Origin: Azolla pinnata
Taxonomy: Eukaryota > Streptophyta > Polypodiopsida > Salviniales > Salviniaceae
Assembly: GCA_037176905.1 (NCBI GenBank)
Contig: JBBBWG010018001.1
Coordinates: 1 to 64,000 of the forward strand
Reading direction: 5' to 3'
DNA: 64,000 nt
A program made the position numbers and the translations under genes. Below, one piece after another: positions 1 to 15,101 of this stretch (the first letter of the stretch is position 1; every line of letters starts with the position of its first letter). Under the pieces are notes generated by a model. That model was not told where the DNA came from. It saw nothing but the letters and a program-made list of their open reading frames with translations, and made no database searches.

Positions 1-408
1 AGAAGGTGAAGGAGGTGAAGGAAGAAGGTGAAGGGAGAGGAACAAGAAAGAAAGAAGGAAGAGCTAGGTTTTCCATAATTACAAATTTATACCCCTTTCC
101 CTCAAACAAAGGGAGCTAGAGAAGCAAGAAGTAGTAGAAGGTGAAGGAGGTGAAGGAAGAAGGTGAAGGGAGAGGAACAAGAAAGAAAGAAGGAAGAGCT
201 AGGTTTTCCATACTTACAAATTTATACCCCTTCCCCTCAAACAAAGGGAGCTAGAGAAGCAAGAAGTAGCAGAAGCAGAAGTAGAAGGAGGTGAAGGAAG
301 AAGGTGAAGGAAGAGGAACAAGAAAGAAAGAAGGAAGAGCTATGTTTTCCATAATTACAAATTTACACCCTCTCCCCCAAACAAAGGGAACCAGAGAAGC
401 TTGAGAAG
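1..408. repeat. 135-bp tandem repeat, three copies
   Basis: A unit of about 135 bp starts at positions 1, 136 and about 283. Each copy runs from a GAAGGTGAAGGAGG-type purine tract through AGCTAGGTTTTCCATA to ACAAAGGGAGCTAGAGAAGC. Copies 1 and 2 are nearly identical; copy 3 has extra AGAAGC-type bases at its head and several substitutions. The left end of the array lies outside the window. Confidence 0.9.
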
Positions 409-2032
409 ATGATGAAGAAGGTGGTGAGCGGGTTGCCTTTGGCTACGACTTTAGAATGCAGCACGTTTGTAGTGGTACATGCGTATTTTATCCAGGCGAT
501 TGATGAAGATACCAGACACTAGTTTTTATCTTGTCGTGTTGCTAAAGGTATATCGATAGTTATATTAAAATTGTGGTGAGGTCATTAATTAGAAAGGTCT
601 TCTCACCTTTTTAATGGGTTTTTATTAAAGGTAATAAAGTTTTATAAACGCTAGCATATAAGGTGGTGTTTGATTATTTTGAGGTACTTGGGTATTTGAT
701 ATACTTTGAACTTGAGGAATAAGTTTTTATTTGATGGGCTTCTTGGAGAATGTTAATATATATTTAGGATAAGAATAAAGTTCAATTAACAGTTTTCACA
801 ATTATGTTGTATGTGAACTTTGTCCTTGTATGAGTTAGAACTTATGTCATTTTATATTACATCACCTTAGAAGGTTGACCTCGCCATGTCACTACATTTA
901 GCGTAGTTTTGATAGTAAGGGGTTTTTTGTATTGTCATGTTGTTTTTAATACAAACATACATTTACGGAACGAAGAAGATGATGAAGTAGATGATGAAGA
1001 TGGTGAAGATGGTGGTTGTGGTGGTGGTGATGATAATGATTATAATAAAAGAAGAAGAAGCCTATTCTTTTTCTACCCCTATGTTTCTCATAATCACAAT
1101 TTGTACCCCTCTCTACCAAACAATGGAGAGGAGGCTATTTTTAACTTACCAAAATACCCCTATAAGTTCACCTATCTCATTGCCAAAATGCTTCTCTATT
1201 GTTCCATATCTACCCCACACCACAATAAAAAGTGCACCTTTGAGAGCCTGATTGATTCCACTCTCGAACAGTATATACATCGGCATATCTATTAAAATGC
1301 CCTTGAACATGATGACGATGATTAATTGATGGTTGCCGATAGGAATGGAGTCAAGGTTTGGGGCTAGGGTTTAGAGCCTTGGCTAATATAAAGGGTAGGG
1401 CTAGAGTCATTTGAGGTTGGGGTCGGTATATATCGTACTCGGAGATAGGAGGGCACAATGGAGTCCAGGTTGGTGAGCTCAAGGTTCTTGCTGTTTCGCA
1501 ATGAACTTATCGGATGTTGAGAAGGCCTTGCAAAAGAATAAGATGGCTAAATTGCAATTGTTTAGAGTCAGTAGCAGTTGCCGCCATGCTACTGTTGCGA
1601 TCATTTAGATGTATAAGTCAGAGGTGTTGTTATTGCATCAATTTTTTTTTTTTCATTTCTCGTTTTAATCAGGCCAAGGGTGGTTTGGTAGATCCAAAAC
1701 ATCGAGGAGTATTCTGGCAAATCAAACATAAACAAAACATCTAAACGAATCCGAATTTTTAAGGATGAATGAGCTCCTTCCTTCAACAGGCCATAACAGA
1801 TCCAGGCGAGTGTCTGAATAACAACACTTTGGGTTACTGTTTGCCAAATTTTGCCATGGAGTTGCGATTTAGCCAACGCCCGTTACATGCATGCATGAGT
1901 GTATGGATGGATAGACAAGGCAGACGACGCAATGGGCATATGACGAAAAAAGCCAAAGCCTATTCCTCTACTCAGTACACACCATTCATCATCATATACC
2001 TTATCTTCTCTTTCCAAACCTAAACATGCCAC
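409..2032. other. Intergenic spacer with a diverged repeat copy
   Basis: No convincing gene is visible. Positions 1048-1133 hold a diverged relative of the 135-bp repeat unit (shared CATAAT-CACAA-TT-TACCCCT-CAAACAA-GGAG order). Purine-rich GATGAAGATGGTG simple sequence precedes it at about 976-1030. The open frames here are short, lack splice-supported partners and resemble no family I know. Confidence 0.6.
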
Positions 2033-2660
2033 CCACATTGCATGTATGCATGCATGTGTGTGCATGTATGTATGCATGCATGCATAGGTATGTATGCATG
2101 CATAAGGATCACCACCCACATTTGCACGTATGCATGATGCATGCTTGCATGCATGAATCTATGTGTATGTATGGCATGTGCATGCATAGGGATCACCACC
2201 CACATTTGCATGTATGCATGATGCATGCGTGCATACATGAATCTATGTGTATGTATGGCATATACATGCATAGGGATCACCACCCACATTTGCATGTATG
2301 CATGATGCATGCTTACATACATGAATCTATGTGTATGTATGGCATATGCATGCATAGGGATCACCACCCACATTGCATGTACGCATGCCATGCGTAGAAA
2401 TCATGTATGTATGCATGCGTGCATGCGTGTTGTGCATGCATGAATGTATGCATGCATTCGTGTGTGATGTTACGCATGCGTTTTTGCATGAATGTATGTG
2501 TGTGTTTGCATGCGTTTTTGCATGAATGTATGTGTGTGTTTGCATGCATGCATGAGTGTATGCATATGTATGGATGCATGCATGAGTGTATGCATATGTA
2601 TGGATGCATGCATTCATGGATCTACTCTTGCATGTACGAATGTATGCATGCGTTCGTTTT
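2033..2660. repeat. ATGCATG-rich satellite with 84-bp higher-order unit
   Basis: The stretch is built of ATGCATG, GTATG and TGCATG words. From 2106 a longer unit starting with GGATCACCACCCACATTTGC recurs with an exact 84-bp period (equivalent bases at 2107, 2191, 2275 and 2359). Because 84 is a multiple of three, the array is open in frames on both strands and yields Met/His/Cys-rich false ORFs. After 2400 it degenerates into shorter TGCATGAATGTATG-type units. Confidence 0.9.
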
Positions 2661-2908
2661 CTTTCTTTTCCCAAAAATTTTATCCTATCACTAGTTATAA
2701 GCAATGCCAAATGGGGAATTCATATACATTGTGTGTAACTACTACAACGGAGGTGGAAAAAGCCCATGTAACAATATTAGTATGGATCACAAACAAATGA
2801 GAATGATACCATTGTTTACAAAATATATCAAGGGCTGAATGATCAGAAATGCTATCATATTGGCCTTTCAGAGTGTGTATAATTATGGACCAAATTTCCT
2901 TAATTGCA
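2661..2908. other. Short unique spacer inside the satellite block
   Basis: This is AT-rich unique-looking sequence between two ATGCATG arrays. I see no coding or RNA signal in it. Confidence 0.5.
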
Positions 2909-3250
2909 TCAACAGGAGAACGTATGCTTGCGTTTTTGTGTATGTAGGTATGCACACATGCATGGATGTATATGCACCCAAGGATGCATGCACTTGCGTG
3001 GATGGATGTCGGCATGTTGCAGGGCATGCATGTGTGCATGCATGTGTGCATGTGTGCATGGGTGTCGGCATGCTGTGCGTGTGTACTCATGCATGTATGA
3101 ATGTATGCATGCATTTGTGTACAGATGGTGTGCATGCATGTGTATGAATGTATGCATGCATTTGTGTACAGATGGTGTGCATGCATGTGTATGAATGTAT
3201 GCATGCGCGCGTGTGCACATGATGTGTATGCATGTGTACATGCGTGTCTG
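2909..3250. repeat. Second ATGCATG-rich array with a 47-bp duplication
   Basis: The simple sequence has the same composition as 2033-2660. A 47-bp unit containing GTGTACAGATGGTGTGC is tandemly duplicated (equivalent ACAGATGG at 3121 and 3168). It has the palindromic ATGCAT core and is open in several frames for that reason only. Confidence 0.85.
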
Positions 3251-3255
3251 CAAGC

Positions 3256-3592
3256 TACCACCACCATCATCATCATCACCATCATCATCACTATCACCAT
3301 CATCATCATCATCATCACCATCACCATCATCACCACCGTCACCACAATCACCACCGTCACCACAATCACCACCATCACCACCATCACCATCATCACCATC
3401 ATCACCATCATCACCATCACCACCATCATCACCATCATCACCATCATCACCAGCATCACCACCATCACCACCATCACCAGCATCACCATGATCACTACCA
3501 TCACCATCATCGCCACCACCACCACCATCATCACCATCATCACCATCATCACCATCATCACCATCATCATCATCGTCATCATCCCCACGGTC
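3256..3592. repeat. CAT/CAC trinucleotide array
   Basis: About 335 bp of CATCAT-CAC-type trinucleotides, read as poly-His, poly-Ser/Pro or poly-Ile/Thr in the three forward frames. It ends about 70 bp before the start codon of the ribose-5-phosphate isomerase gene, so it probably lies in that gene's core promoter or 5' UTR. Confidence 0.92.
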
Positions 3593-3660
3593 CATGGACA
3601 TTGAAAGGTTCCATCGCCCAAGACAGGGGAAGAACAGAGTGATTCGCAGCTCCTAGCGCC

Positions 3661-7416
<3,756 letters not shown>

Positions 7417-7637
7417 ACAGAAAAAAGTCTGTTAACATGAAGTGGTCGCATCATTTTTGTGCTCCGGAGAGAGAAAATCTCCTATTTGTGTACAATTGTA
7501 TATGGCCTCATATTGGGTCTTTTTATTTAAATTTATCATCATCTATGGGAATAATGATTCTGGTCTTATTGGTCATTGCTACAGTAACTTTGCAACGATC
7601 ATGTAACTGTCAGCAATACAGCTGAAATTTGACGTAT

Positions 7638-7643
7638 AATAAA
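7638..7643 (+). terminator. Putative poly(A) signal of RPI
   Basis: A canonical AATAAA lies about 220 nt after the RPI stop codon in AT-rich sequence, a plausible 3' UTR end. Plant poly(A) signals are loose, so this is only indicative. Confidence 0.45.
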
Positions 7644-7705
7644 CTCACACTTTCTGTTGTCCATTGGTCCTTAGCAATTGGAGTACAGTTGAGAATGAGC
7701 CCATT

Positions 7706-7786
7706 CATCAAAGCATTCAAAGCTTACCACATCATCAAAGCATTCAAAGCTTACCACATCATCAAAGCATTCAAAGCTTACCACAT
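7706..7786. repeat. 27-bp tandem repeat, three copies
   Basis: CATCAAAGCATTCAAAGCTT plus ACCACAT recurs at 7706, 7733 and 7760 with essentially no divergence. It lies between the 3' ends of RPI and the next, convergent gene. The multiple-of-three period keeps a short false ORF open. Confidence 0.9.
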
Positions 7787-8030
7787 CATCAAAACAAATT
7801 TGTAGTCACTAACCAACGTAAAACTCAGAGATGTGGTGTATACATGACATTTGTCATTATAAACGTAAGGAGTCCATGAGATAAGACAAGCTTTTGGTGC
7901 ATAGTCACTGTTCTATGAAATAATCAGTTACATTTTCTGGCTGAAAACAAAAACATGCATACAAAAGATGGATCCCATTTGCCGCTATAAACAGCATATT
8001 CGATATCTAGAAATACCTAAAAGAGGGCTA

Positions 8031-10293
8031 TCATGTCTTGTTACGGATTGATTGAAGAGCACCTTGAAGATTTGTCATGACTAAGTTACCCCGCTCCAAT
8101 ACTAGTTTTAGGCCTATAATCCTTTCCCCCAAGATTTTGGCATTTGAGTTCACCTTTCCTACAAGTTGAGTGGCCAATGTGAGGGCTCTGTACAACTGTA
8201 TTGAGACAAAAAACCAACTCATCTGCATTTGAACGACTTAAAAAGGTTCTCACAAATTGGAGCGCTTACTTCTTGTGTTAAATGAGTCCAGGAGTGGCCA
8301 GATTTCTTCAACGCCGAGTCTAACTCCGTGTACGTCCTCTATATGAATCGTTTAATCTTAAATCAAATCAAAATGGATTTATAACGGAACATGAAAACTA
8401 TGAATCATAAACCAAGTAATTTTACTCATTCTATAATAAATAGTGATGCACATAGGAGTAATTTATTTTCCTGAAGAATTTCATCCGATAAACACAAGTG
8501 CAATCCTCCATGAAAAATTACCTCAAAGGCTTCTTCCAAGCTTTCAGTAGTAGGATATGAACCTGAAATAACAAGAACCAAATTCCCTCTTCTCAATGGA
8601 ACAACGTATATGACACATCAGTTATTGCTCGTTGGGTATTTAAATTTAGTTTCTCCTGATAGGAAGATGCATTATATCATCATTCTGCAAAGTGATCGAA
8701 TACAAAGAGCAGCAATACCCAGAAATCAATACACATAAAAACAAGTTGTTGAAGTGCAACAGAACAAGCAGAAATCGTCAGAAAAAGAGAGATCACAACC
8801 TTTCTTAGTTCCAACAAACAAGAGAAAGAAGGGCCTGCATTATCCACCATGATGTTCGAAAGAGATCAAGACAGATTGGGCAATATCCATGTCCGTTTCA
8901 ATCTTGACCAAAATGGCCACATTGTTTTGGATCCTTTGCAGATGAGGACAGTAGGGATTCATTTTGCTCTTCTTCTCAACCACATACGAAACTCATGGTA
9001 AAAGAACATTGAAATTTCATTTCAGGTTTGAACTACATGTTGATATACAGTCAGCATCCCTCACTCTCCCTCTCATTCTCTTTTTTGTGATATCATTCCT
9101 TTATGTATCCTTTGTTATGAACGACCAGATATACACTACATTGTTGTATGTTTTTGTCTCATGGGCCACGTTTATCTTTTAGGAGACGTTAATTCCTTCA
9201 TTTATTCATTCTTTTCCTAAAGTATGAGCGAGAGTGATGAAGTATATGAGGAAATTGTATACAAAGAAATACGGTTGTTAAATGGGCTCGTGAGGCCTTC
9301 ATAAACTTAATAAGTTTCATTTCATTTCTCTCTCCTTCATTCTGTAACTGGTTGGCACTAGGTAATATGCTGCAAGACCAGTATGAAGATTAATCCAGAC
9401 TGGATGGAGTATTTCATTTGCTTTCACATAAATTGCCAAGAACAAGTTTGCAACACACAAACAGCCAAGATCTGGTAAAAAAAAAAAACCAGCAAATCAT
9501 AGATATTTCTTATTACGGAAGGCAACACTTCACATTATTTCTTTCAAACTATGATGTACTTGCTGTAATCTGGGTTGTTATCCTATACTGTCAACTATTT
9601 TTTACACAATCACTGACTCATAGTGTGCATTTTGTTTGTTCAATATGCCCAATCCGTAATTAGAGTGGAGAAACTAGGTCAAATGGGGCTTTGATGATCA
9701 GATACTGTACCAGACACCATGATTTCTGCTGGCAGTTCTGGATCTCATATACCTTCACCTGTTTAAAGATAGTTAATCCCTTCTGACGATTAACTTGGCC
9801 ATCTCAGCCATGTTTGATTGAGCTCGCCCTATTGTCTAAGCTATTAGGCTATGTCAATTAGCCTGTCACAATGCGTTTGTCCTAGTGTTAAGCTACTGGG
9901 CTATCTCTGCCATTTCAAAACCCAGATTTATCATACGTCTTTACGATACCCCATAGCAGAGCCCTTAAGCTATACATGCAACATCACGAAAACAGTTGAT
10001 ATAGCCAGATCTCTCTCTCTCTCTCTCTCTCTCTCAAGCACTGAGTATATAGAAAGAAATATGAACAAATGAGATCAGGAAACAACAGATGACAACAAAG
10101 AAAAGAAGCAGTTTTGCTGGACGAAGGAAAGTAAAACAGAAGGATGAAGAGAGTACATACCTAGATTGGAGAAGGTTTTTGGGCGATGTTGGTCATTAGG
10201 GGCCGAGAGACTAGCAGTTGACTGTTGCTCCCACTCTTCCTCTGCCAGGTCTTCCATGAGATCAACCAGGCAAAGAAGGGGTCCTTTCCCCAT
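8031..10293 (-). CDS. Unrecognised small helical protein, six predicted exons
   Basis: I do not recognise the family. A chain of spliced segments shares one reading frame. The well-supported core is 8848-8962 (extending to 8974), 8522-8562, 8270-8338 and 8031-8195. Two upstream exons are less certain: 10161-10293, a 44-codon ATG exon ending CTAG/GTATGT, and 9718-9737, a 20-nt exon. Summed with 8848-8974 they give 555 nt, or 184 aa. The N terminus is acidic (MEDLAEEEWEQQ). The rest looks mostly helical, with segments such as IQNNVAILVKIETDMDIAQS, LEEAFERTYTELDSALKKSG and VNSNAKILGERIIGLKLVLE, like a small coiled-coil subunit. The introns have proper GT and AG ends (74, 183 and 285 nt in the core). 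Transcription converges with RPI. If the upstream exons are wrong, an ATG at 8962 gives a 129-aa form. A pseudogene is possible, but frame conservation across three core introns argues against it. Confidence 0.45.
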
Positions 10294-11062
10294 GGCACAG
10301 AGTCAGAAGCCCTCCTCTGTTCCACCCTGAGCACACACATACAACGCTTCATACAAATGTATATACAAATGTACATACAAATGTATGCATGTGTGCACGC
10401 ATGCTGGCATGTGCATTTGGGTGCATATACATAGATACATATGCCTGTGCATATGTATTATGGGTGTATATGCATGTATACATACATGATATGCCCGTGT
10501 TGTGTTGCATGTATGGTTTTATGCCCATGCATCTGTGTGCAGTGAACAAACATATATAATATATATACATAACCCATCCGTGTTGTATATGATGACTAAA
10601 TATACATCCATAGACATTGATGTGATTTGATCTTAGCAACAATTGCTTCAGAACGCTTTGATCAATTTTGTAAACCAAGAAATTCCAATGGAACATAACG
10701 AGCTCTCCATGACAGTATCAAACCATATGTTGTAAACAGTCGTAATAGACTGCATTGATTGCATTCAGTAGACAAAATGCTGACTAGCATCCATCTCCAT
10801 CAACCACTGAAATCCCTTATTGATTGGTGGCTGTATGTTCAAAAACAGTACATATGTATATCTCACCAGAAGATAAAGCTTATTTCGCTGTTCTACATTC
10901 CTTTACCAAAATGTGCAAAATGAGATAAGCTAAAAAAAAAATATGGTAAATTTCCCAAAGATCCCTCTTACAGTTACAACATACAATTGGGCAACTGTAT
11001 GATCGTAAACAATACTGTGTATTTACATAGATAGATAGTCCAACGATGAACCCGTGCAAATG
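10294..11062. other. Intergenic, with ATG-rich simple sequence
   Basis: Positions about 10346-10480 are ACATACAAATGT and ATGTATGCATG simple repeats of the same flavour as 2033-3250. The rest is AT-rich and holds the presumed 3' UTR of the NFU gene at its right edge. No gene is seen. Confidence 0.6.
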
Positions 11063-13718
11063 TTATAGTAATTGTACAGCGGCAATCATCGGTATCTTTT
11101 CTCGGAGCTTCTGTGTTACAGCAACTCGTACAGTCATTACTTGGGCAGCTGGACCGCTTATCCTCACCTTCACAACTGGACCGTCTATCTTCTCCAAGTC
11201 TATTTCACCTCCGCCCGTACCACTTAAATATGGTCTAATTTCAGAGAGGACCTGGTAAAACAAATGCACACAGAGTAATTTCTCCTTACATCAATAACCT
11301 GGTGGTGTGCTAAATAAAAGCAACCATAAAATCTCACTCGTTCTTGGTTCAGCTGGAGATCTCTAATTCTTTTTCTCATTTATTAAGAAACTTTAAGTTG
11401 CAAATAAGATTGAAGGACAAATGCCCAGCAATTCCTGCATACAAGATATGCAATACTAACTAAACTATCTCATTTTCAAAACAGAAACTTGATGTATTCT
11501 ACCATTATACGGACAGGTTTGAATTCTATTTGTTTTATATACAACAATATGGTATAGAAGGCAATATTAAACTACAGTTACGATTTCTCTCTCACTTCAT
11601 CCTCTTCATGAAGTAATTATCCAATTTATAACACTTATATGACATACCCTCCGCCAGGAATTGAAAAACACAGCCAGTATAATACACTGTTCCAATTTAT
11701 TACACATAAAAATTTGAAGGTTTTTTTTTATTACCTTTTCAACATTTTCTTCTGTCAATTCAAGCCCAGTCTCCTCGTCTGCAATTTGCTCTATACCAAC
11801 GATTTCAGGAATCTTCTCCATGAGTTTCCGTTCGATCCCCATCTTCATTGTTGTCATAGAGCTGGGGCACGACCCACAGGCTCCTTTCAGCTTTAGTTTG
11901 ACCACAAGTCCATCAATCTCAACAAGTTCTACATTGCCACCATCTGACATTAAATAGGGCCGAACTTCATCCAGCACAGCTTCAACATTCTCTTCTGTCA
12001 ATGCTAATGTCCCATCAGTCGGTGCCTCAGGGCTTGCTAAGGCTTGACAGCAACCTGTATATGTCAATATAAACACAAGAACCCAAATCATAAAGTAAAA
12101 CCCATGTTCAAGGCAAGAACTCAACTCTTGAGGTAGCATGCTCTCACTCAACAAAAAATCAAAAGAAAAGTAACACCATGGAAACATTGAAGCTAACAAT
12201 TAATTAATCAATCAGAATAGACTACGCAAGCACCAAATCTTTTGAACTTCATTTAAGGCTTTGGATCAAAATGGAACATGAAAAAATCAGAAACTTGAGT
12301 GTTACTGCTATAAATGAGCATAAAACTCCTAAATATCAAAATAATTGAGATTGAAGCATTGGAGTCACAAAAAAGGTATAAAATCATCTTTCCTGAACCG
12401 AGACTTCAAAAAGATATCAATTACAACCAGTGATGGAAACCTAACATGAAGTGTCTACAATTGATCTACCAGTCCTAGTAGCAATAACGGATCAATTGAT
12501 TTATTCCTGAAAGTTCCAGTTCTTTAAAATATCTTCCGTTTGCTCATTGCATGAGGATCTAGTTTTTGCTGCTAGGAACAAGAAATCAGAAGATATATTC
12601 CATAGTGTTTATGCTCTTACTCAAAATACCTCTCCATGACTTTAAACGTTGATTTTGAATGGCTGAGAAATAGATATGGTCACGAGCAAAACTGTGAGCA
12701 TTTCCGTTGGGGGAACCATCATTCCTCAAACTGATGTGGCCATGAGACAAGGTGGCCTGAAAAGAAAACATAATAAGCATAGTTCAAACTTCGATGTGAC
12801 ATTACCATACTTAAGAAGATCTACACAAGCCCAAACAAAAACCCAAACCAAAACCAAAACATGCATTCGTTCAGTTGAATACCATTAGAGAGACCTTATC
12901 CTTCTTATTCAATCTCCATTTCGCTTCATTTGATATTTGTATCTCTATCCTTTCTATCTCACACACACACACACAGGTCTATTTATTCTGCAGCGAAGAA
13001 TTACATTTTCTAGTGCTAGATATTTTTGAAAAGCTTCATGATATTGGGCTTATATAAAGAGAAAGCATCTTCTTGTAGTTCATATCTTTGCCCTAGCAAA
13101 GGTGCTAAGGAGAAAACAAGGGAAAAATCATTGAACCTCTGGAAGGCATCCTTACCAGCTGTAAAATTTCTCCATTTTCACCCACTGAAACAAGAAACAA
13201 AATACCAAATTCTAGTTACATCTATATCTATAAAGACATAGATACGGGTGAGTCAGAATTTCAAGAGAAAGTGCCACAATTCTTTTCAAATGTCTATGCC
13301 AGGCAAAGCTTGAGCACAGAATCTCTTAGAAGAAAAACTTTACGAGGAAAAATACAAACAAAATTCTCCGATTCGACTGCCTTATCATCACGACTCGTGA
13401 GTAGGGATTCGTGGCGGGGTTTGGGGGGGGGGGGGAGGGATGCTCATCACCAAGTTCATATAGAACCAATCACATAACCAGATAAGCGAGGAGAGAGCAA
13501 GCGGAGAGAAAACAGAATCTCGAACAAGGCTTTCCGGGGGAGTGAAAATCAGGGGACATATGGAAAACAGCCCACATAAAAGGAATTTGTGAAGGAAAGG
13601 GGGCGGGGAGTACCTGAAATGGAGGGCAGCGAGAGGCGAGAGGAAGGGGGATGAGGAGGTCCAAGGAGCAACGAGCTTCCATGTGCATAGCAACGCGCTT
13701 CTGCTGCATCGCCATCAT
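11063..13718 (-). CDS. NFU: Chloroplast NifU-like iron-sulfur scaffold (NFU1/2/3 type)
   Basis: It assembles and hands over Fe-S clusters in plastids, where NFU proteins serve photosystem I and other targets. Four exons in transcription order: 13614-13718, 12630-12756, 11735-12054, 11063-11251. They sum to 741 nt, or 246 aa, close to Arabidopsis NFU2. Residues 1 to about 85 form a basic, Ser-rich plastid transit region. The first NifU C-terminal-type domain follows ([20 protein letters not shown]) with the cluster-binding CxxC at about 137-140 in GACGSCPSS. The second, cysteine-free repeat ends PMIAAVQLL. This two-domain layout defines plastid NFU1-3. Junction phases are 0, 1 and 0. The start is the first of several nearby ATGs, immediately downstream of a telomere-like hexamer tract; a Met a few residues later is equally possible. 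Confidence 0.93.
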
Positions 13719-13721
13719 CCC

Positions 13722-13749
13722 AAACCCTAACCCTAACCCTAACCCTAAC
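13722..13749. repeat. Four CCCTAA telomere-like hexamers at the NFU start
   Basis: Perfect CCCTAA units occupy 13725-13748, directly upstream (on the minus strand) of the NFU start codon. They are TTAGGG-type hexamers, unlike the TTTAGGG heptamers elsewhere in the window. A CT-rich run to about 13775 follows. The tract probably lies in the NFU 5' UTR or core promoter; the in-frame extension through it reads Leu-Gly repeats and is not likely protein. Confidence 0.9.
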
Positions 13750-13832
13750 TCTATCTCTCTGTCTCTCTCTCTCACTTTCTCTTGTTTCTCTGCTCCACAA
13801 TTATTCTTATCCCTAAGATATTAATTACCACT

Positions 13833-14255
13833 AATTACCAAAGTTAATTCCTTTGATTATTTAATGGATTTACCTAAATCCCATGATTTACAAATCCAAA
13901 TCCTAACCAAAGTAAGCCTTTGATTGGAACAAAACATTAGAAAATGCCGACAAAATCTTGTCAATGTTTGCGAGTCACGGGGATCTAGTTTCAGCAACAA
14001 TAGCATCAGACAACATCGTAATTAGCAAAGAGCCTCAGGGCGGCTGATCCCATTAAATACCGAAACTAATTCCTTTGATTATCTAATTGATTTACCTAAA
14101 TCCCATGATGTACAATCCAGATCCTGGCCAAAATGTCGTCAAAATCTCGTTGTTCTGATCTCTTTATGGGTTAGGGCTATCTGTTTTCAGCTCTCGTAGC
14201 ATCAGATAGCAGCATATATTAGCAAAGCGCCTCAAGTTGCTAATCACACCGATTC
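13833..14255. repeat. Tandem duplication, about 225-bp unit
   Basis: Two diverged copies lie side by side. Both start with AATTCCTTTGATTAT and ATTTACCTAAATCCCATGAT and both contain GCATCAGA and AGCAAAG-GCCTCA blocks (about 13833-14050 and 14060-14255). The middle parts differ considerably, so the duplication is not recent. Confidence 0.8.
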
Positions 14256-14338
14256 TAAGTCATTGGCATGACAAGTGTCTGATGACATTCTGTGAACGGA
14301 AGAGCCCGTTGGGAGCCTTGGAAAAGACCTGTTTTGGG

Positions 14339-14366
14339 GTTTAGGGTTTAGGGTTTAGGGTTTGGG
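14339..14366. repeat. Interstitial TTTAGGG tract
   Basis: Three consecutive GGGTTTA heptamers and a degenerate fourth, in the Arabidopsis-type plant telomere register. It is too short to be a chromosome end and is flanked by unique sequence on both sides. Confidence 0.85.
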
Positions 14367-15101
14367 GTCCCTTTGGGACAGCCTACAGGCACATAAAAGA
14401 TGTTTTCACATTGAACTAGACCATCTTCTAAACCCAGGAGTTGTACCCGGTCAGATTCGAGGATCATCTGACAGAGAGCAACAAGCTACGGAACGTGAAG
14501 TCTCGATGACATAGATCATTTCGAAGAATCGGCGTGTGATTCGATCCGTAATGACACCTGCTGCTGCAACAGCGCCATGGAAGATTTCCCCATCCATGTC
14601 TTGAAAGCTGTTGAAACAAAAATCAATTCGATTTTGCGACCAAGAAAGGGGGTTTCCGTAGCATTCTCACACGGTTGCTATTCGTGCGCTTACCTACATA
14701 CTTGGCTAATTAGACCGCCGATTTGCAAAAGCTTGATATAGTCACAACCCTACCAAGCGACACTTGATCGCGACCAAGCAGATTTTCCATTTGGCCTTGA
14801 AGATATGGGTATTTTCTTTACCAGCAATTCCGTTTCAGTTCTCTCATGCTTGTTTGTGCCAAATTTCTTTTCTTACAAACATTAAGCTCTGTTCTGTTGA
14901 TGCAAGTTCTTGATTTGATCTGTTTTATATTTTGATGATGTTTGATTGTCGACAATTTGCAGCCTGCTTAATACCTGGGGGCCCGATTGACCATGGTTCT
15001 GTAACGCTGGAACCTGTTACATCTTCAAACCGCATTGAGATCTTGGCGCTACATGAAGTAAGCGGGGAATGCAAGAGGCTTGATCAATCGAGCATATTGA
15101 G

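Noticed and set aside
909-1295. 128-codon plus-strand frame
   Set aside because: It overlaps a second open frame, runs through purine simple sequence and a diverged repeat copy, and shows no domain.
2026-2397. Long Met/His/Cys-rich open frames on both strands
   Set aside because: They come from an 84-bp DNA repeat whose period is a multiple of three; both strands are open, so there is no coding signal.
3232-3642. Poly-histidine open frame
   Set aside because: Direct translation of a CAT/CAC trinucleotide array next to a real gene start. The same applies to the poly-His frame at 30788-31060.
13140-13195. Extra exon of the NFU gene
   Set aside because: It has an acceptor and a donor, but joining it puts the next exon out of frame; exon 1 joins directly to 12756 in frame.
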